Shown here one piece after another: positions 8,964-17,793 of a stretch of 64,000 bases of DNA (positions within the stretch are counted from its first letter, which is position 1; every line of letters begins with the position of its first letter). Both the position numbers and the translations under genes were made by a program. This stretch comes from an uncultured Collinsella sp. (GTDB lineage Bacteria > Actinomycetota > Coriobacteriia > Coriobacteriales > Coriobacteriaceae): assembly GCA_934654775.1 (NCBI GenBank), contig CAKUGR010000002.1, positions 111,116-175,115 of the forward strand, given 5' to 3'. Below the pieces are notes generated by a model. That model saw only the letters and a list, made by a program, of their open reading frames with translations, was not told the DNA's origin and ran no database searches.

Positions 8964-10118
8964 TTACGAACGCTGCTGCGGCCTCCACGCGCTCACGTTG
9001 GCGTCGTACTGGTTAAGCGCGCTGTTGCCGCCTTGTGCAATGGGCGCCAGGATCTCGCTTTGACGGGCGCTGAGCGACTCGCCGTCGGGAATGGACAGCG
9101 AGATATCCCAGCTCTGGCAGATCACGTCGACACGCTCGTACATCCACTGGGCAAGCTGCTTTAGATGATCGATGTCCTCCGCATAGACCGTGTCGTCCTG
9201 AACCTTGAGGTTGTTGAGCTCATCCTGGGTCTTTTTAATCTGGTCGCGCAGGGCATAGGCGCTCTGCGACAGCTCCTGGCGGGTGGAGAGCGGTGTACGC
9301 AGATAGCCGTTATTAAACGAATCGATGACCTCGCCGATCTGATCCTCGTCGCTGTACGACACGATGGTCTGGTACAGGCCGTCGAGCCTGGTGTAGAGCT
9401 GGTCGTCGGTTAAGACGGTCTCCTCCTGAACGACCTCGGACGTATCCTCTTGCTTGGACTCTTTCTCGGTGGCCTCGCCCTTTTGGCGCGACGGGAAGGT
9501 GGTCTTGGCGGCCTGGCCAAACTGGTCGTAGAAGCCGGGCATGACGCCCATGGGATCGGCAGTCACAAACCAATAGGCACCACCGCACACGGCGGCGAGC
9601 ACCGCGATGACGATGAGCGGTTTGGGGATATGGCGCTTGTGCTTATGATAGGCATCCTCGTCGGGGTGGATCTTGCGCTTGGGCTTTTGCTTTTTGGGCT
9701 GGGCATCATCGCGCAGGGACACCGGCGTGAGGATATCGACCTTGGGGATGCCAAAGTCCTTATCGAAGGCAGGCAGCACGCAGGTCTCGTTGGGGTCGGC
9801 TGCGTCGGAGAGCACCGCGGCGGCAGATGCCGGCGCGTGGGGCACCTCGGTATCGATCTGCTCCTGCGTCAGGCGCGGAAAGCCGGCCGTGCGCCCTGCG
9901 GCCAGGTCGGATGCGGCCGCATCCTCGGAAAGGATGCCAGGCGCGGGGCGTCCACACTTGGGGCAGGTACGGTCATGCGGGGACAGACGGGCACCGCAGC
10001 CGTCGCAGAACACGAACTCGGTATGCTCGGGGCCATCGCCCGGACCAACATATGCGTTGCAATAGGGGCAGAACGAGGCGCCGTCCTCGATGGTCTTTAG
10101 GCAATGCGGGCAGATCAC
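8964..10118 (-). CDS. Double zinc-ribbon single-pass membrane protein
   Basis: The preferred start is a GTG at 10118 with SD AAAGAGG; the frame could begin 10 codons earlier at a TTG without SD. Two zinc ribbons open the protein (CPHCLKTIEDGASFCPYC and CDGCGARLSPHDRTCPKCG), followed by a low-complexity acidic linker, a basic segment (KPKRKIHPDEDAYHKHKRH), one membrane segment (PLIVIAVLAAVCGGAYWFV) near residue 190 and a helical extracytoplasmic domain of about 180 residues with coiled-coil character. It resembles actinobacterial zinc-ribbon sensors of unknown ligand. No enzyme motif was seen. Confidence 0.75.
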   Translation of the reverse strand: MICPHCLKTIEDGASFCPYCNAYVGPGDGPEHTEFVFCDGCGARLSPHDRTCPKCGRPAPGILSEDAAASDLAAGRTAGFPRLTQEQIDTEVPHAPASAAAVLSDAADPNETCVLPAFDKDFGIPKVDILTPVSLRDDAQPKKQKPKRKIHPDEDAYHKHKRHIPKPLIVIAVLAAVCGGAYWFVTADPMGVMPGFYDQFGQAAKTTFPSRQKGEATEKESKQEDTSEVVQEETVLTDDQLYTRLDGLYQTIVSYSDEDQIGEVIDSFNNGYLRTPLSTRQELSQSAYALRDQIKKTQDELNNLKVQDDTVYAEDIDHLKQLAQWMYERVDVICQSWDISLSIPDGESLSARQSEILAPIAQGGNSALNQYDANVSAWRPQQRS

Positions 10119-10224
10119 GGCATCCTCTTTCCGAAGCAATTCAAACAATTGAGGTTAGAGCATAACATCGACACGGCCCCACAAGCGCAAGGCACCAATT
10201 CAACATCGCCGGGCAGTCTTTTGG

Positions 10225-10306
10225 GGGATGATTTTTCTGGGACGGGGATTAAAAAATCATTGTGTACCTAATGATTTTTTAATCCCCGTCCCAGAAAAAT
10301 CATCCC
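10225..10306. repeat. Long intergenic palindrome, GGGACGGGG family, copy 1
   Basis: Nearly perfect 35-bp inverted arms around a short loop. Each arm contains GATTTTTCTGGGACGGGG followed by ATTAAAAAATCATT. It starts 14 bp after the P-type ATPase stop and may terminate that gene. Near-identical copies occur at 18932-19009 and 57729-57804, with a related one at 59217-59297. Confidence 0.9.
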
Positions 10307-10319
10307 TGAAGGCAGCGGA

Positions 10320-13052
10320 CTACTTCTTTTTCTTGGGCATCGAGACCTTAATGCCCTGGGCGGACTTGGTCACACGCGAGCGTTTGGTGCCTGTGCTCTT
10401 CTTTTTCTTGGGCTGCGTCTTTTCCACACCCTCGAGTGCACGAGCCTCGGCCTCGCGGACAGTGCGCGCCTCACGGCGCTGCGCCATATCGGCGGCAACA
10501 CGCTTGGCAAAACGCTCGGCGGTCGATCCCGTCGAGCTCACCTTGCCGCCGCCGCGACCCAAACGAACTCGCACGCCACGGCCAAAGCCGGTAGCCGCAT
10601 GGCGGCGACGGGGCTTAAGCGAATCCATCATCGTGGCAAGCTTAAAGAACACCGCGCAGGTAAAGACGACGATAACCGCCAAGATGACAATCTTACCCAT
10701 CGAAAGGTTGGCGATCGACAGCAGCTCCGGGAACCCGATAACGCCCGTCAGGATGCCGGCGACGACAAACACGAAAAGCACCACGCGCAAGGGCGTGAGC
10801 GGCTGCGAGATGCGCCAGATGAGGCTAACGCTCGCCGCGCACGACGTGAGCAGGCACATCGTGGACAACGTAAGCTGGCTAAAGCCAAACACACGCGCCA
10901 CAAAGATATCGAGCGCTGCGGCCAAAATGACCGCAATCGACGCCGGCAGTGCGCGCTTAAGCACGTTGGTCAAGAATGACCCCTTCACGCGGGCGTTGTT
11001 GGGCTCCAGGCCTAGCACAAAGCCGGGCGCGCCGATGCAGAAGAAGTTGATGAGCGTCATCTGAATGGGCTCAAAGGGATACGGCGGCAGCGCGATGCAG
11101 AGCGCCGCCAAGCCCATCGAGAACAGCGTCTTGGTCAGAAAGAGCGCGGCAGAGCGCTGCAGGTTATTGATAGAACGACGGCCCTCGGCCACCACAGCGG
11201 GCATCGAGGCAAAGTCGTTATCGACGAGCACGATCTCGGCCACATTGCGCGCGGCATCGGAGCCGGCGGCCATCGCCACGGAGCAGTCGGCCTCCTTGAG
11301 CGCCAGCACGTCGTTGACGCCGTCGCCCGTCATGGCCACGGTGTGCCCGCGGCGTTTGAGCGCCTGTACGAGCTCGCGCTTCTGCTGCGGCGTCACACGC
11401 CCAAAGACGTGATAGCGGTCCACCGCCGCATCGAGCTTGGCAGGCGTATCGAGGGTCGTGGCGTCCACGTAAGCGTCGGCGCCCGGCACGCCCACCACGC
11501 GCGCGATCGACGACACCGTACGCGGGTCGTCGCCGCTGATCACGTTGAGGGTCACGCCCTGCTCGTTAAAGTAGCCGATAGTCTCGGCCGCCGAGGTGCG
11601 AATCTCATCGCGGATGGTCACAAAGCCCACGGGCTCGGCCTCGCCCACCATATCGCCGTCGGGCGTAAAGCCGTCCACGCACGCCACCACGAGCACGCGG
11701 CAGGTATCGGCGAGCTCGGCCACACGATTCTCAACCTGCGAAAATGCGCGACCAGAGAGCACAAACTGCGCAGCGCCCATTACATAGGAGCCCTGCGCAA
11801 ACGACGCACCGCTCCATTTTTTGGACGACGAGAACGGAATGACCGACAGCGGCTCGGACACCTCGACCGGACGATCGGCGTAGTAGTTGAGCAGCGCCTG
11901 GCAGGTCTCGTTGGCATCTGCCGAGGTCGCACGCGCCACGTTGGCGAGCGCAAAGTCGAGCACCGTGGTCTCGACGGGGACAGCAGCCTCGTCCGAGTCC
12001 GCGCCAAAGCCAACACCCTCAACAGGCAGCGGATAGGTGCCCTCGACCTCCATACGGCCCGAGGTAATGGTGCCCGTCTTGTCCAGGCACAGCACGTCGA
12101 CGCGCGCGAGTGTCTCGATGCAGTAGAGCTGCTGTGCCAGCACCTTGCGACGCGCCAGGCGCACCGTGGCAATCGCGAGCACCGACGAGGTCAGCAGTAC
12201 CAGGCCCTGCGGAATCATGCCCAGCAGGGCACCCACCGTGGACAGCAGCGCCGAAGAAGGCACACGACCGGCCAGCAGCTCGGAGAAGCACCAGGAAAGC
12301 GCGCTATCGCCCGGGGTTCCCGCGGCATCCCACAGCTCGCTCACACTCGAGGTAAAGAGAGCCAGACCAAGCGGAATCATGATGATGCTCGCGAACCGCA
12401 CGATGGCGTTGAGCGCGTTCATGATCTCGGAATTGACCTTTTTGACGTACTTGGCCTCGTTGTTGATCTTTGCCACGTAGTTATCGGCGCCGACATGGAT
12501 CACGCGGGCGCGCAACAGGCCCGAGTCGATAAAGCTGCCGCTCATGAGCTCGGAGCCGGGCTGCTTTTTGATGAGATCGCTCTCGCCAGTCAGCAGGCTC
12601 TCGTTGACGAGCGCCTCGCCCGACACCACCACGGCGTCGGCGGGAATCTGGTCACCGCGCCCCAGGCGAATGATATCGTCGAGCACGATCTGGTCCAGGT
12701 CGAGCTCCACCTCGGCGCCGTCGCGCACCGCGATGGCCTTCTTAGATGTGAGCAGCGTAAGCTTGTCGACCATCCGCTTGGAACGCATGGACTGAATGAC
12801 GCCAATTGCCGTGTTCAAGAACACCACGAACAGGAACGTCAGGTTCTTAAACGAACCGGTCAGCAACACCAAAATCGCCAAGACCACGTTGATCAAGTTG
12901 AACAGCGTGCAGAGGTTCTCGATGATGAGCTCTTTGACCGACTTGGTCTTGAGCTCCATGTTGCGGTTGATCTTACCGGCGGCGATGCGCTCCTCGACCT
13001 CGGCGGTCGAGAGTCCGCGCTCGATATCCGTTGCTGCCATACCACGTCCCAT
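10320..13052 (-). CDS. P-type cation-transporting ATPase, CtpE-like
   Basis: P-type ATPase of about 910 residues. Motifs: LTGESD (actuator), LCLDKTGTITSGRMEVEGTY with the phosphorylated Asp, and MTGDGVNDVLALKEADCSVA (hinge), followed by MAAGSDAARNVAEIVLVDND, the pattern of the CtpE-like group, for which calcium transport has been proposed in mycobacteria. The metal here is not settled by sequence. The C-terminal 100 residues after the last membrane helix are strongly basic and end in KVSMPKKKK, an unusual cytoplasmic tail. The ATG at 13052 or 13040 is the likely start: the frame stays open into the tRNA gene, so the longer version is not credible. Confidence 0.85.
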   Translation of the reverse strand: MGRGMAATDIERGLSTAEVEERIAAGKINRNMELKTKSVKELIIENLCTLFNLINVVLAILVLLTGSFKNLTFLFVVFLNTAIGVIQSMRSKRMVDKLTLLTSKKAIAVRDGAEVELDLDQIVLDDIIRLGRGDQIPADAVVVSGEALVNESLLTGESDLIKKQPGSELMSGSFIDSGLLRARVIHVGADNYVAKINNEAKYVKKVNSEIMNALNAIVRFASIIMIPLGLALFTSSVSELWDAAGTPGDSALSWCFSELLAGRVPSSALLSTVGALLGMIPQGLVLLTSSVLAIATVRLARRKVLAQQLYCIETLARVDVLCLDKTGTITSGRMEVEGTYPLPVEGVGFGADSDEAAVPVETTVLDFALANVARATSADANETCQALLNYYADRPVEVSEPLSVIPFSSSKKWSGASFAQGSYVMGAAQFVLSGRAFSQVENRVAELADTCRVLVVACVDGFTPDGDMVGEAEPVGFVTIRDEIRTSAAETIGYFNEQGVTLNVISGDDPRTVSSIARVVGVPGADAYVDATTLDTPAKLDAAVDRYHVFGRVTPQQKRELVQALKRRGHTVAMTGDGVNDVLALKEADCSVAMAAGSDAARNVAEIVLVDNDFASMPAVVAEGRRSINNLQRSAALFLTKTLFSMGLAALCIALPPYPFEPIQMTLINFFCIGAPGFVLGLEPNNARVKGSFLTNVLKRALPASIAVILAAALDIFVARVFGFSQLTLSTMCLLTSCAASVSLIWRISQPLTPLRVVLFVFVVAGILTGVIGFPELLSIANLSMGKIVILAVIVVFTCAVFFKLATMMDSLKPRRRHAATGFGRGVRVRLGRGGGKVSSTGSTAERFAKRVAADMAQRREARTVREAEARALEGVEKTQPKKKKSTGTKRSRVTKSAQGIKVSMPKKKK

Positions 13053-13115
13053 CACGTCGCGTCGGTATAAGAAAACCGCCCGGACCATGCGAGGTTCGGA
13101 CGGTCTTACGTTCGA

Positions 13116-13192
13116 TGGTGCCCCATGTTGGATTCGAACCAACGGCCTTCTGCTCCGGAGGCAGACGCTCTAATCCCCTGAGCTAATAGGGC
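13116..13192 (-). tRNA. tRNA-Arg, anticodon CCG
   Basis: Read on the minus strand it folds as a full cloverleaf: acceptor GCCCTAT with ATGGGGC, D-stem GCTC/GAGC, anticodon stem TCTGC/GCAGA around loop CTCCGGA (anticodon CCG, decoding CGG), variable AGGCC, and T-arm GTTGG-TTCGAAT-CCAAC. The 3' ACCA is encoded. A consensus promoter lies just upstream. Confidence 0.95.
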
Positions 13193-13203
13193 GAACGGTT
13201 GGC

Positions 13204-13233
13204 ATTATACCCAAGTGCGCCACGGGCTAACAA
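13204..13233 (-). promoter_or_regulatory. Promoter of tRNA-Arg
   Basis: On the minus strand TTGTTA, an 18-bp spacer and a perfect TATAAT lie 11 bp before the tRNA 5' end. Confidence 0.7.
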
Positions 13234-13334
13234 AATAATAGAAAAAGCTTTGCAATTACGTGGGAGACGCGCCGCGACGGCGCGCTTTAGGCGGCAAAAG
13301 CGAGTCAGATAGTATAAACTCTCATGCACCATAT

Positions 13335-13362
13335 AAAACGGCTCGCGATGCGGGCCGTTTTT
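13335..13362 (+). promoter_or_regulatory. Terminator-like hairpin (possible attenuator) ahead of aroF
   Basis: ACGGCTCG and CGGGCCGT form an 8-bp stem around CGATG, directly followed by TTTTT. It lies 33 bp before the aroF start codon and downstream of a weak promoter-like TTAGGC-17-TAGTAT (about 13287-13315), so transcripts into the aro operon would have to read through it. No leader peptide rich in Phe/Tyr/Trp and no T-box motif was seen, so the mechanism is unknown. Confidence 0.5.
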
Positions 13363-13395
13363 GCAAGGACTATCCATCGAGGTGAGAGGCACACC

Positions 13396-14418
13396 ATGAT
13401 TGCAATTTTAAAGCAGAGCGCCAGCGACGAGGCCGTCAGCCACATCGTCAGCTGGATCGAGAAAAAGGGACTCAAGACCGACGTCTCGCGCGGCGAGAAC
13501 GAGACCATCATCGGCCTGGTGGGCGACACGACCAAGATCGACCCGTTCCTGCTCGAGTCCATGGACGTCGTCGAGCGCGTGCAACGCGTCTCCGAGCCGT
13601 TCAAGCGCGCCAACCGCAAGTTCCACCCTGAGGACTCCGTCATCGACTGCGGCCACGGCGTCAAGATCGGCGGCGACCAGTTCCAGGTCATCGCCGGCCC
13701 CTGCTCCGTCGAGGGCGAGAACCTCATCCGCATCGCCCGCCGCGTGAAGGCCGCCGGCGCCACGATGCTGCGCGGCGGCGCCTACAAGCCCCGCACCTCC
13801 CCGTACGCCTACCAGGGCATGGGCCCCGCCGGCCTGGACCTGCTGTGCGAGGCATCCGCCGAGCTCGACATGCCGATCGTCACCGAGATCATGGACCCGC
13901 GCGACGTGCAGGTCTTCTTGGACAAGAAGATCGACGTCATGCAAATCGGCGCGCGCAACGCCCAGAACTTCCCCCTGCTCAAAGAGGTCGGCAAGACCAA
14001 GACTCCGATCTTGCTTAAGCGCGGCATGTCCGGCACGATCGATGAGCTGCTCATGGCCGCCGAGTACATCATGAGCGAGGGCAACGACAACGTCATCCTG
14101 TGCGAGCGCGGCATTCGCACCTTCGAGACCCGCACCCGCAACACCTTCGACCTCAACGCCGTGCCGGTGCTGCACCACCTGTCGCACCTGCCCGTCGTCG
14201 CCGACCCCAGCCACGCCACCGGCTACACCCGCTACGTTGAGCCCATGGCGCTCGCCGCGACCGCCTGCGGTGCCAACGGCCTGGAGATCGAGGTCCACGA
14301 CGAGCCCAGCCGCGCATGGTCCGACGGCGCTCAGGCCCTCACCCCCGACCAGTTCGACGACACCATGCGCCGCATCCGCGCCATCCGCGAGGTCGTCTGC
14401 CAAGAGACCATGGAGTAG
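13396..14418 (+). CDS. aroF: 3-deoxy-7-phosphoheptulonate (DAHP) synthase
   Basis: Type I-beta DAHP synthase, 340 residues, condensing phosphoenolpyruvate and erythrose 4-phosphate, the committed shikimate step. Residues 1-80 form a ferredoxin-like/ACT-like regulatory domain (ILKQSASDEAVSHIVSWIEK) as in the Thermotoga-type enzymes, where it mediates feedback inhibition; that role is inferred here. The catalytic barrel carries IAGPCSVEGENLIRIAR and LRGGAYKPRTSPYAYQGMG. The start is the ATG at 13396 with SD GAGGTGAGAGG; upstream in-frame ATGs fall in the leader hairpin. First gene of the aromatic supercluster. Confidence 0.95.
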   Translation: MIAILKQSASDEAVSHIVSWIEKKGLKTDVSRGENETIIGLVGDTTKIDPFLLESMDVVERVQRVSEPFKRANRKFHPEDSVIDCGHGVKIGGDQFQVIAGPCSVEGENLIRIARRVKAAGATMLRGGAYKPRTSPYAYQGMGPAGLDLLCEASAELDMPIVTEIMDPRDVQVFLDKKIDVMQIGARNAQNFPLLKEVGKTKTPILLKRGMSGTIDELLMAAEYIMSEGNDNVILCERGIRTFETRTRNTFDLNAVPVLHHLSHLPVVADPSHATGYTRYVEPMALAATACGANGLEIEVHDEPSRAWSDGAQALTPDQFDDTMRRIRAIREVVCQETME

Positions 14419-14421
14419 GCC

Positions 14422-15336
14422 ATGGGTACGGTGAGAAACGCGCGCGTTAACCAGGGCGGCCCCAAGTGTGCCGGTATCGTCGGCCTGGGCCTCATCGGCG
14501 GCAGCTTTGCCCGCGGCTATGCGCAGGCAGGCGTCCGCGTGCTGGCCTGGGATCCCGATGACGATGTCATGACGGCCGCCAGCATGGGCACCGTTGCCGG
14601 CGAGCTCAACGACGAGACGCTCGGCGAGTGCGACATTATCGTGCTGGCATGCTACCCCGAGGCCTGCATCGAGTGGCTCGAGGCACACGCCCAGGCACTC
14701 GCCGACGCCACCGATACCGAGGCCATCATGGGCCCCGTGGTGATCGACACGGTGGGCGTCAAGGGCATCGTGTGCGAGCGCGCCTTTGAGCTCGCCCGCG
14801 AGCACGGCTTTTACTTTGTGGGCGCGCACCCCATGGCGGGCACGCAGTACTCGGGCTATGCGCACTCCCGCGCCGACCTGTTCCAGGGCGCACCGCTCGT
14901 GCTCGTTCCGCCCGCGGTGGACGACGCACTTAAGCTGGAGCTTTTGGGCCAGGTGCGCGAGATGGTACGCCCCTTGGGCTTTGGTAAGTTCAGCGTAACG
15001 AGCGCCGCCGAGCACGACCGCGTCATCGCCTTTACGAGCCAGCTCGCGCACGTCGTCTCCAACGCCTATGTTAAGAGCCCGACCGCTCAGGTCCACCACG
15101 GCTTTTCGGCCGGCAGCTACCGTGACCTCACCCGCGTGGCGCATCTCAATCCGCAGATGTGGTCCGAGCTCATGATCGACGACGCCGACGCGCTCGCCTT
15201 CGAGATCGACCATCTGATCGAATCGCTCAGTGCCTACAGCCGCGCCCTTAAGGACCGCGACCAGCGCTATCTGGAGAATCTCCTTGCCGAGGGCGACCGC
15301 ATCAAGCGCGCGCTCGACGACGAGGCCTCCCACTAG
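14422..15336 (+). CDS. tyrA: Prephenate dehydrogenase
   Basis: A 304-residue NAD(P)-dependent prephenate dehydrogenase converting prephenate to 4-hydroxyphenylpyruvate for tyrosine. The Rossmann motif GLGLIGGSFARGYAQAG is near residue 25, and the family signature GAHPMAGTQYSGYAHSRADL is in the middle. A C-terminal helical dimerisation domain follows. There is no ACT domain at the C-terminus, so this copy has no obvious built-in tyrosine feedback site. It begins 3 bp after the aroF stop, so it is translationally linked. Confidence 0.93.
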   Translation: MGTVRNARVNQGGPKCAGIVGLGLIGGSFARGYAQAGVRVLAWDPDDDVMTAASMGTVAGELNDETLGECDIIVLACYPEACIEWLEAHAQALADATDTEAIMGPVVIDTVGVKGIVCERAFELAREHGFYFVGAHPMAGTQYSGYAHSRADLFQGAPLVLVPPAVDDALKLELLGQVREMVRPLGFGKFSVTSAAEHDRVIAFTSQLAHVVSNAYVKSPTAQVHHGFSAGSYRDLTRVAHLNPQMWSELMIDDADALAFEIDHLIESLSAYSRALKDRDQRYLENLLAEGDRIKRALDDEASH

Positions 15337-15372
15337 ACCACCTATCACGCCAGGTCGAAAGGACCGAAGCTT

Positions 15373-16479
15373 ATGGCGATTACCATCGATATCGACACCG
15401 CACGCCCCTACCAGGTGCACGTGGGCACGTTTTTGCTGGAGCAGGCGGGCCCGCTCGTACGCGCCACTGCCGGCGGCTCTCGCGCCGTCATCGTGACGGA
15501 CACCAACGTAGGTCCCCTCTACCAGATGCCCGTTAAGCAGAGCCTGGAGGCGGCGGGTTACGAGGTGAGCATCTGCACTTTCGAGGCTGGTGAGGCCCAT
15601 AAGCGCGCCGAGACCTACGTTGCCATCTTGGAGTTTGTGGCCGAGCACGAGCTTTCGCGCTCCGACGTGATCGTGGCGCTCGGCGGCGGCGTCGTGGGCG
15701 ACGTGGCGGGCTTTGCGGCCGCCACCTACATGCGCGGCTGCAAGTTTGTGCAGATTCCCACGAGCCTGCTCGCCATGGTGGATTCGTCGGTCGGCGGTAA
15801 GACGGCTATCGACCTGGCTGCCGGCAAGAACCTCGCCGGCGCCTTTTGGCAGCCGAGCGTTGTTATCGCCGACGTGGGGTGTCTGGCGACCCTCACGCCC
15901 GAGCAGTTCGCCGACGGCTGCGGCGAGGTCGTCAAACACGCCATAATCGCCGACCCCGAGCTTTTTACCGAGCTGGAGAAGACCCCGCTCACGCTTGAGC
16001 TTCTCAACAAAGACGTCGCTCGCGTGGCGCTCATCATCGCCCGCAATATCGACATCAAGCGCGCCGTGGTCGTTGCCGACGAGCGCGAAACCAATCAGCG
16101 CAAGCTCCTCAACTTTGGCCACAGCGCCGGGCATGCCGTCGAGGCCTGCGAGCACTTTGAGCTCGGCCACGGCAACTGCGTGTCGATTGGCATGGGCATC
16201 ATCACGCGTGCCGCAGCCCTGCATGGCATCTGCGATGCCGCACTGCCCGCTCGTATTGAGGAGCTCTGCGCCCGCCATGGCCTCAAGACCCGCTGCGACC
16301 TTTCCGCCGATGCCGTCTTTGCCGAGGCGCTCCACGACAAAAAACGTGCGGGCGACACCATCGACCTGGTAATTCCGCACGACATTGGCCGTTGCAGCAT
16401 CGACCGCACGCCGCTTTCCACCTTCCACGATTTAATTGCCGAGGGCCTCGGCCAGAAGGGAGACGCATCCGCATGCTAG
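15373..16479 (+). CDS. aroB: 3-dehydroquinate synthase
   Basis: A 368-residue NAD- and metal-dependent enzyme that cyclises DAHP to 3-dehydroquinate, the second shikimate step. Diagnostic motifs are ALGGGVVGDVAGFAAATYMRG and QIPTSLLAMVDSSVGGKTAI, with the metal-binding region NFGHSAGHAVEA and later ELGHGNCVSIGM. SD GAAAGGA lies ahead of the ATG. Its last codons overlap the aroA start by 7 bp. Confidence 0.95.
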   Translation: MAITIDIDTARPYQVHVGTFLLEQAGPLVRATAGGSRAVIVTDTNVGPLYQMPVKQSLEAAGYEVSICTFEAGEAHKRAETYVAILEFVAEHELSRSDVIVALGGGVVGDVAGFAAATYMRGCKFVQIPTSLLAMVDSSVGGKTAIDLAAGKNLAGAFWQPSVVIADVGCLATLTPEQFADGCGEVVKHAIIADPELFTELEKTPLTLELLNKDVARVALIIARNIDIKRAVVVADERETNQRKLLNFGHSAGHAVEACEHFELGHGNCVSIGMGIITRAAALHGICDAALPARIEELCARHGLKTRCDLSADAVFAEALHDKKRAGDTIDLVIPHDIGRCSIDRTPLSTFHDLIAEGLGQKGDASAC

Positions 16480-17792
16480 CCCGCATCACCCCGTCCCCAC
16501 TCAAGGGCACTGTTCCCGCCATCGCGTCCAAATCGATGGCGCATCGTCTCATCATCTGCGCCGCGCTTGCCAACGGCGAGACGCACGTTACCTGCAACAC
16601 GACCTGCGCCGATATCGAGGCCACGGTGCGCTGTCTTACGGCACTCGGCGCCCGCATCGAGACCGTCGAGGACGGCTTCCAGGTCCACCCCACCATGAAG
16701 AGTATTGAATTTGGTCTGCTCAAGGCCCTTGCCGGCGGCACGCTCGACTGCGGCGAGAGCGGCTCCACGCTGCGCTTTATGCTGCCTGTCGCCTGTGCGC
16801 TGGGTGCGGAGGCCACCTTCGTGGGCCAGGGCCGCCTGGGCGCCCGCCCGCTCTCACCGCTCTCGGACGAGATCATTGCCGCCGGTTGCGACCTGCAGGG
16901 CCTGGGCGGTTTTCCGCTCAAGACGAGCGGCCGCATGCGCCCGGGCACCTTTGTGCTTCCGGGCAACGTGAGCTCGCAGTATATCTCCGGCCTGCTGCTG
17001 GCGGCCCCGCTTTTGGCCCAGCCCTCCTGCGTGCAGGTGACTGGCCTCATCGAGAGCCGCCCCTACATCAACCTGACCATCCAGGCCATGAAGGCCTTCG
17101 GCGTCGAGGTCAACGTCGAGCGTATTCCGGCCAAGGACGGCCAGCCCGAGGTCACGAACTTCCGCGTGAACAGCGGCTCGTACCGCACGCCCGGCAGCGT
17201 AGCCGTCGAGGGCGACTGGTCCAACGCCGCCTTTTGGCTGTGCGCCGGCGCCATCGGCACCGATCCCATCACCGTCGAGGGCGTGTCGCTCAGCTCCGCA
17301 CAGGGCGACCGCAACGTGCTCGCCGCCCTTTCGCGCTTTGGTGCCCGCATCGTGCGCTCCACCAACGCCGCCACCGTCCAGTCCGACAAGCTCGCCGGCT
17401 TTGAGATGAGCGCCCACGACATTCCGGACCTGGTGCCTGTCATCTCGGCCGTGGCATCACTGGCGCAGGGCCGCACGTTCATCCGTGACTGCGCGCGCCT
17501 GCGGATCAAGGAATCCGACCGTCTGGTCACCACAACCCGCGAGCTCACCGCGCTGGGCGCGCAGGTGCGCATCGCTGGTGACGACCTCATCATCAAGGGC
17601 GTCGATGCCTTTACCGGCGGCGAGGTCGATTCGCACAACGACCACCGCATCGCCATGATGGCTGCCATCGCCGCGAGTCGCGCCACCGGCGAGGTCGTGA
17701 TCCACGGCGCCGAGGCCGTCAACAAGTCCTATCCCGATTTCTTCGACCACTACCGCCTGTTGGGCGGCAAGGTCACGCTCGAGGAGGAATAG
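16473..17792 (+). CDS. aroA: 3-phosphoshikimate 1-carboxyvinyltransferase (EPSP synthase)
   Basis: A 439-residue EPSP synthase transferring enolpyruvyl from PEP to shikimate 3-phosphate. N-terminal motif KGTVPAIASKSMAHRLIICA binds substrate; GESGSTLRFMLPVACALGAE takes the place of the classical LGNAGTAMRPL box; RIKESDRL and NDHRIAMMAAIAA close the active site. The open frame extends 27 codons upstream inside aroB, but the ATG at 16473 (SD GGGAG) begins the conserved sequence. The sequence class would need alignment to judge inhibitor sensitivity. Confidence 0.95.
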   Translation: MLARITPSPLKGTVPAIASKSMAHRLIICAALANGETHVTCNTTCADIEATVRCLTALGARIETVEDGFQVHPTMKSIEFGLLKALAGGTLDCGESGSTLRFMLPVACALGAEATFVGQGRLGARPLSPLSDEIIAAGCDLQGLGGFPLKTSGRMRPGTFVLPGNVSSQYISGLLLAAPLLAQPSCVQVTGLIESRPYINLTIQAMKAFGVEVNVERIPAKDGQPEVTNFRVNSGSYRTPGSVAVEGDWSNAAFWLCAGAIGTDPITVEGVSLSSAQGDRNVLAALSRFGARIVRSTNAATVQSDKLAGFEMSAHDIPDLVPVISAVASLAQGRTFIRDCARLRIKESDRLVTTTRELTALGAQVRIAGDDLIIKGVDAFTGGEVDSHNDHRIAMMAAIAASRATGEVVIHGAEAVNKSYPDFFDHYRLLGGKVTLEEE

Positions 17793-17793
17793 C

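Noticed and set aside
13053-13142. N-terminal extension of the P-type ATPase
   Set aside because: The extra codons lie over the tRNA-Arg gene and translate it; they are not protein.
13408-16428. 1006-codon open frame on the minus strand over aroF-tyrA-aroB
   Set aside because: It is antisense to well supported aro genes and arises from GC-rich third-position bias; its translation has no recognisable domains.
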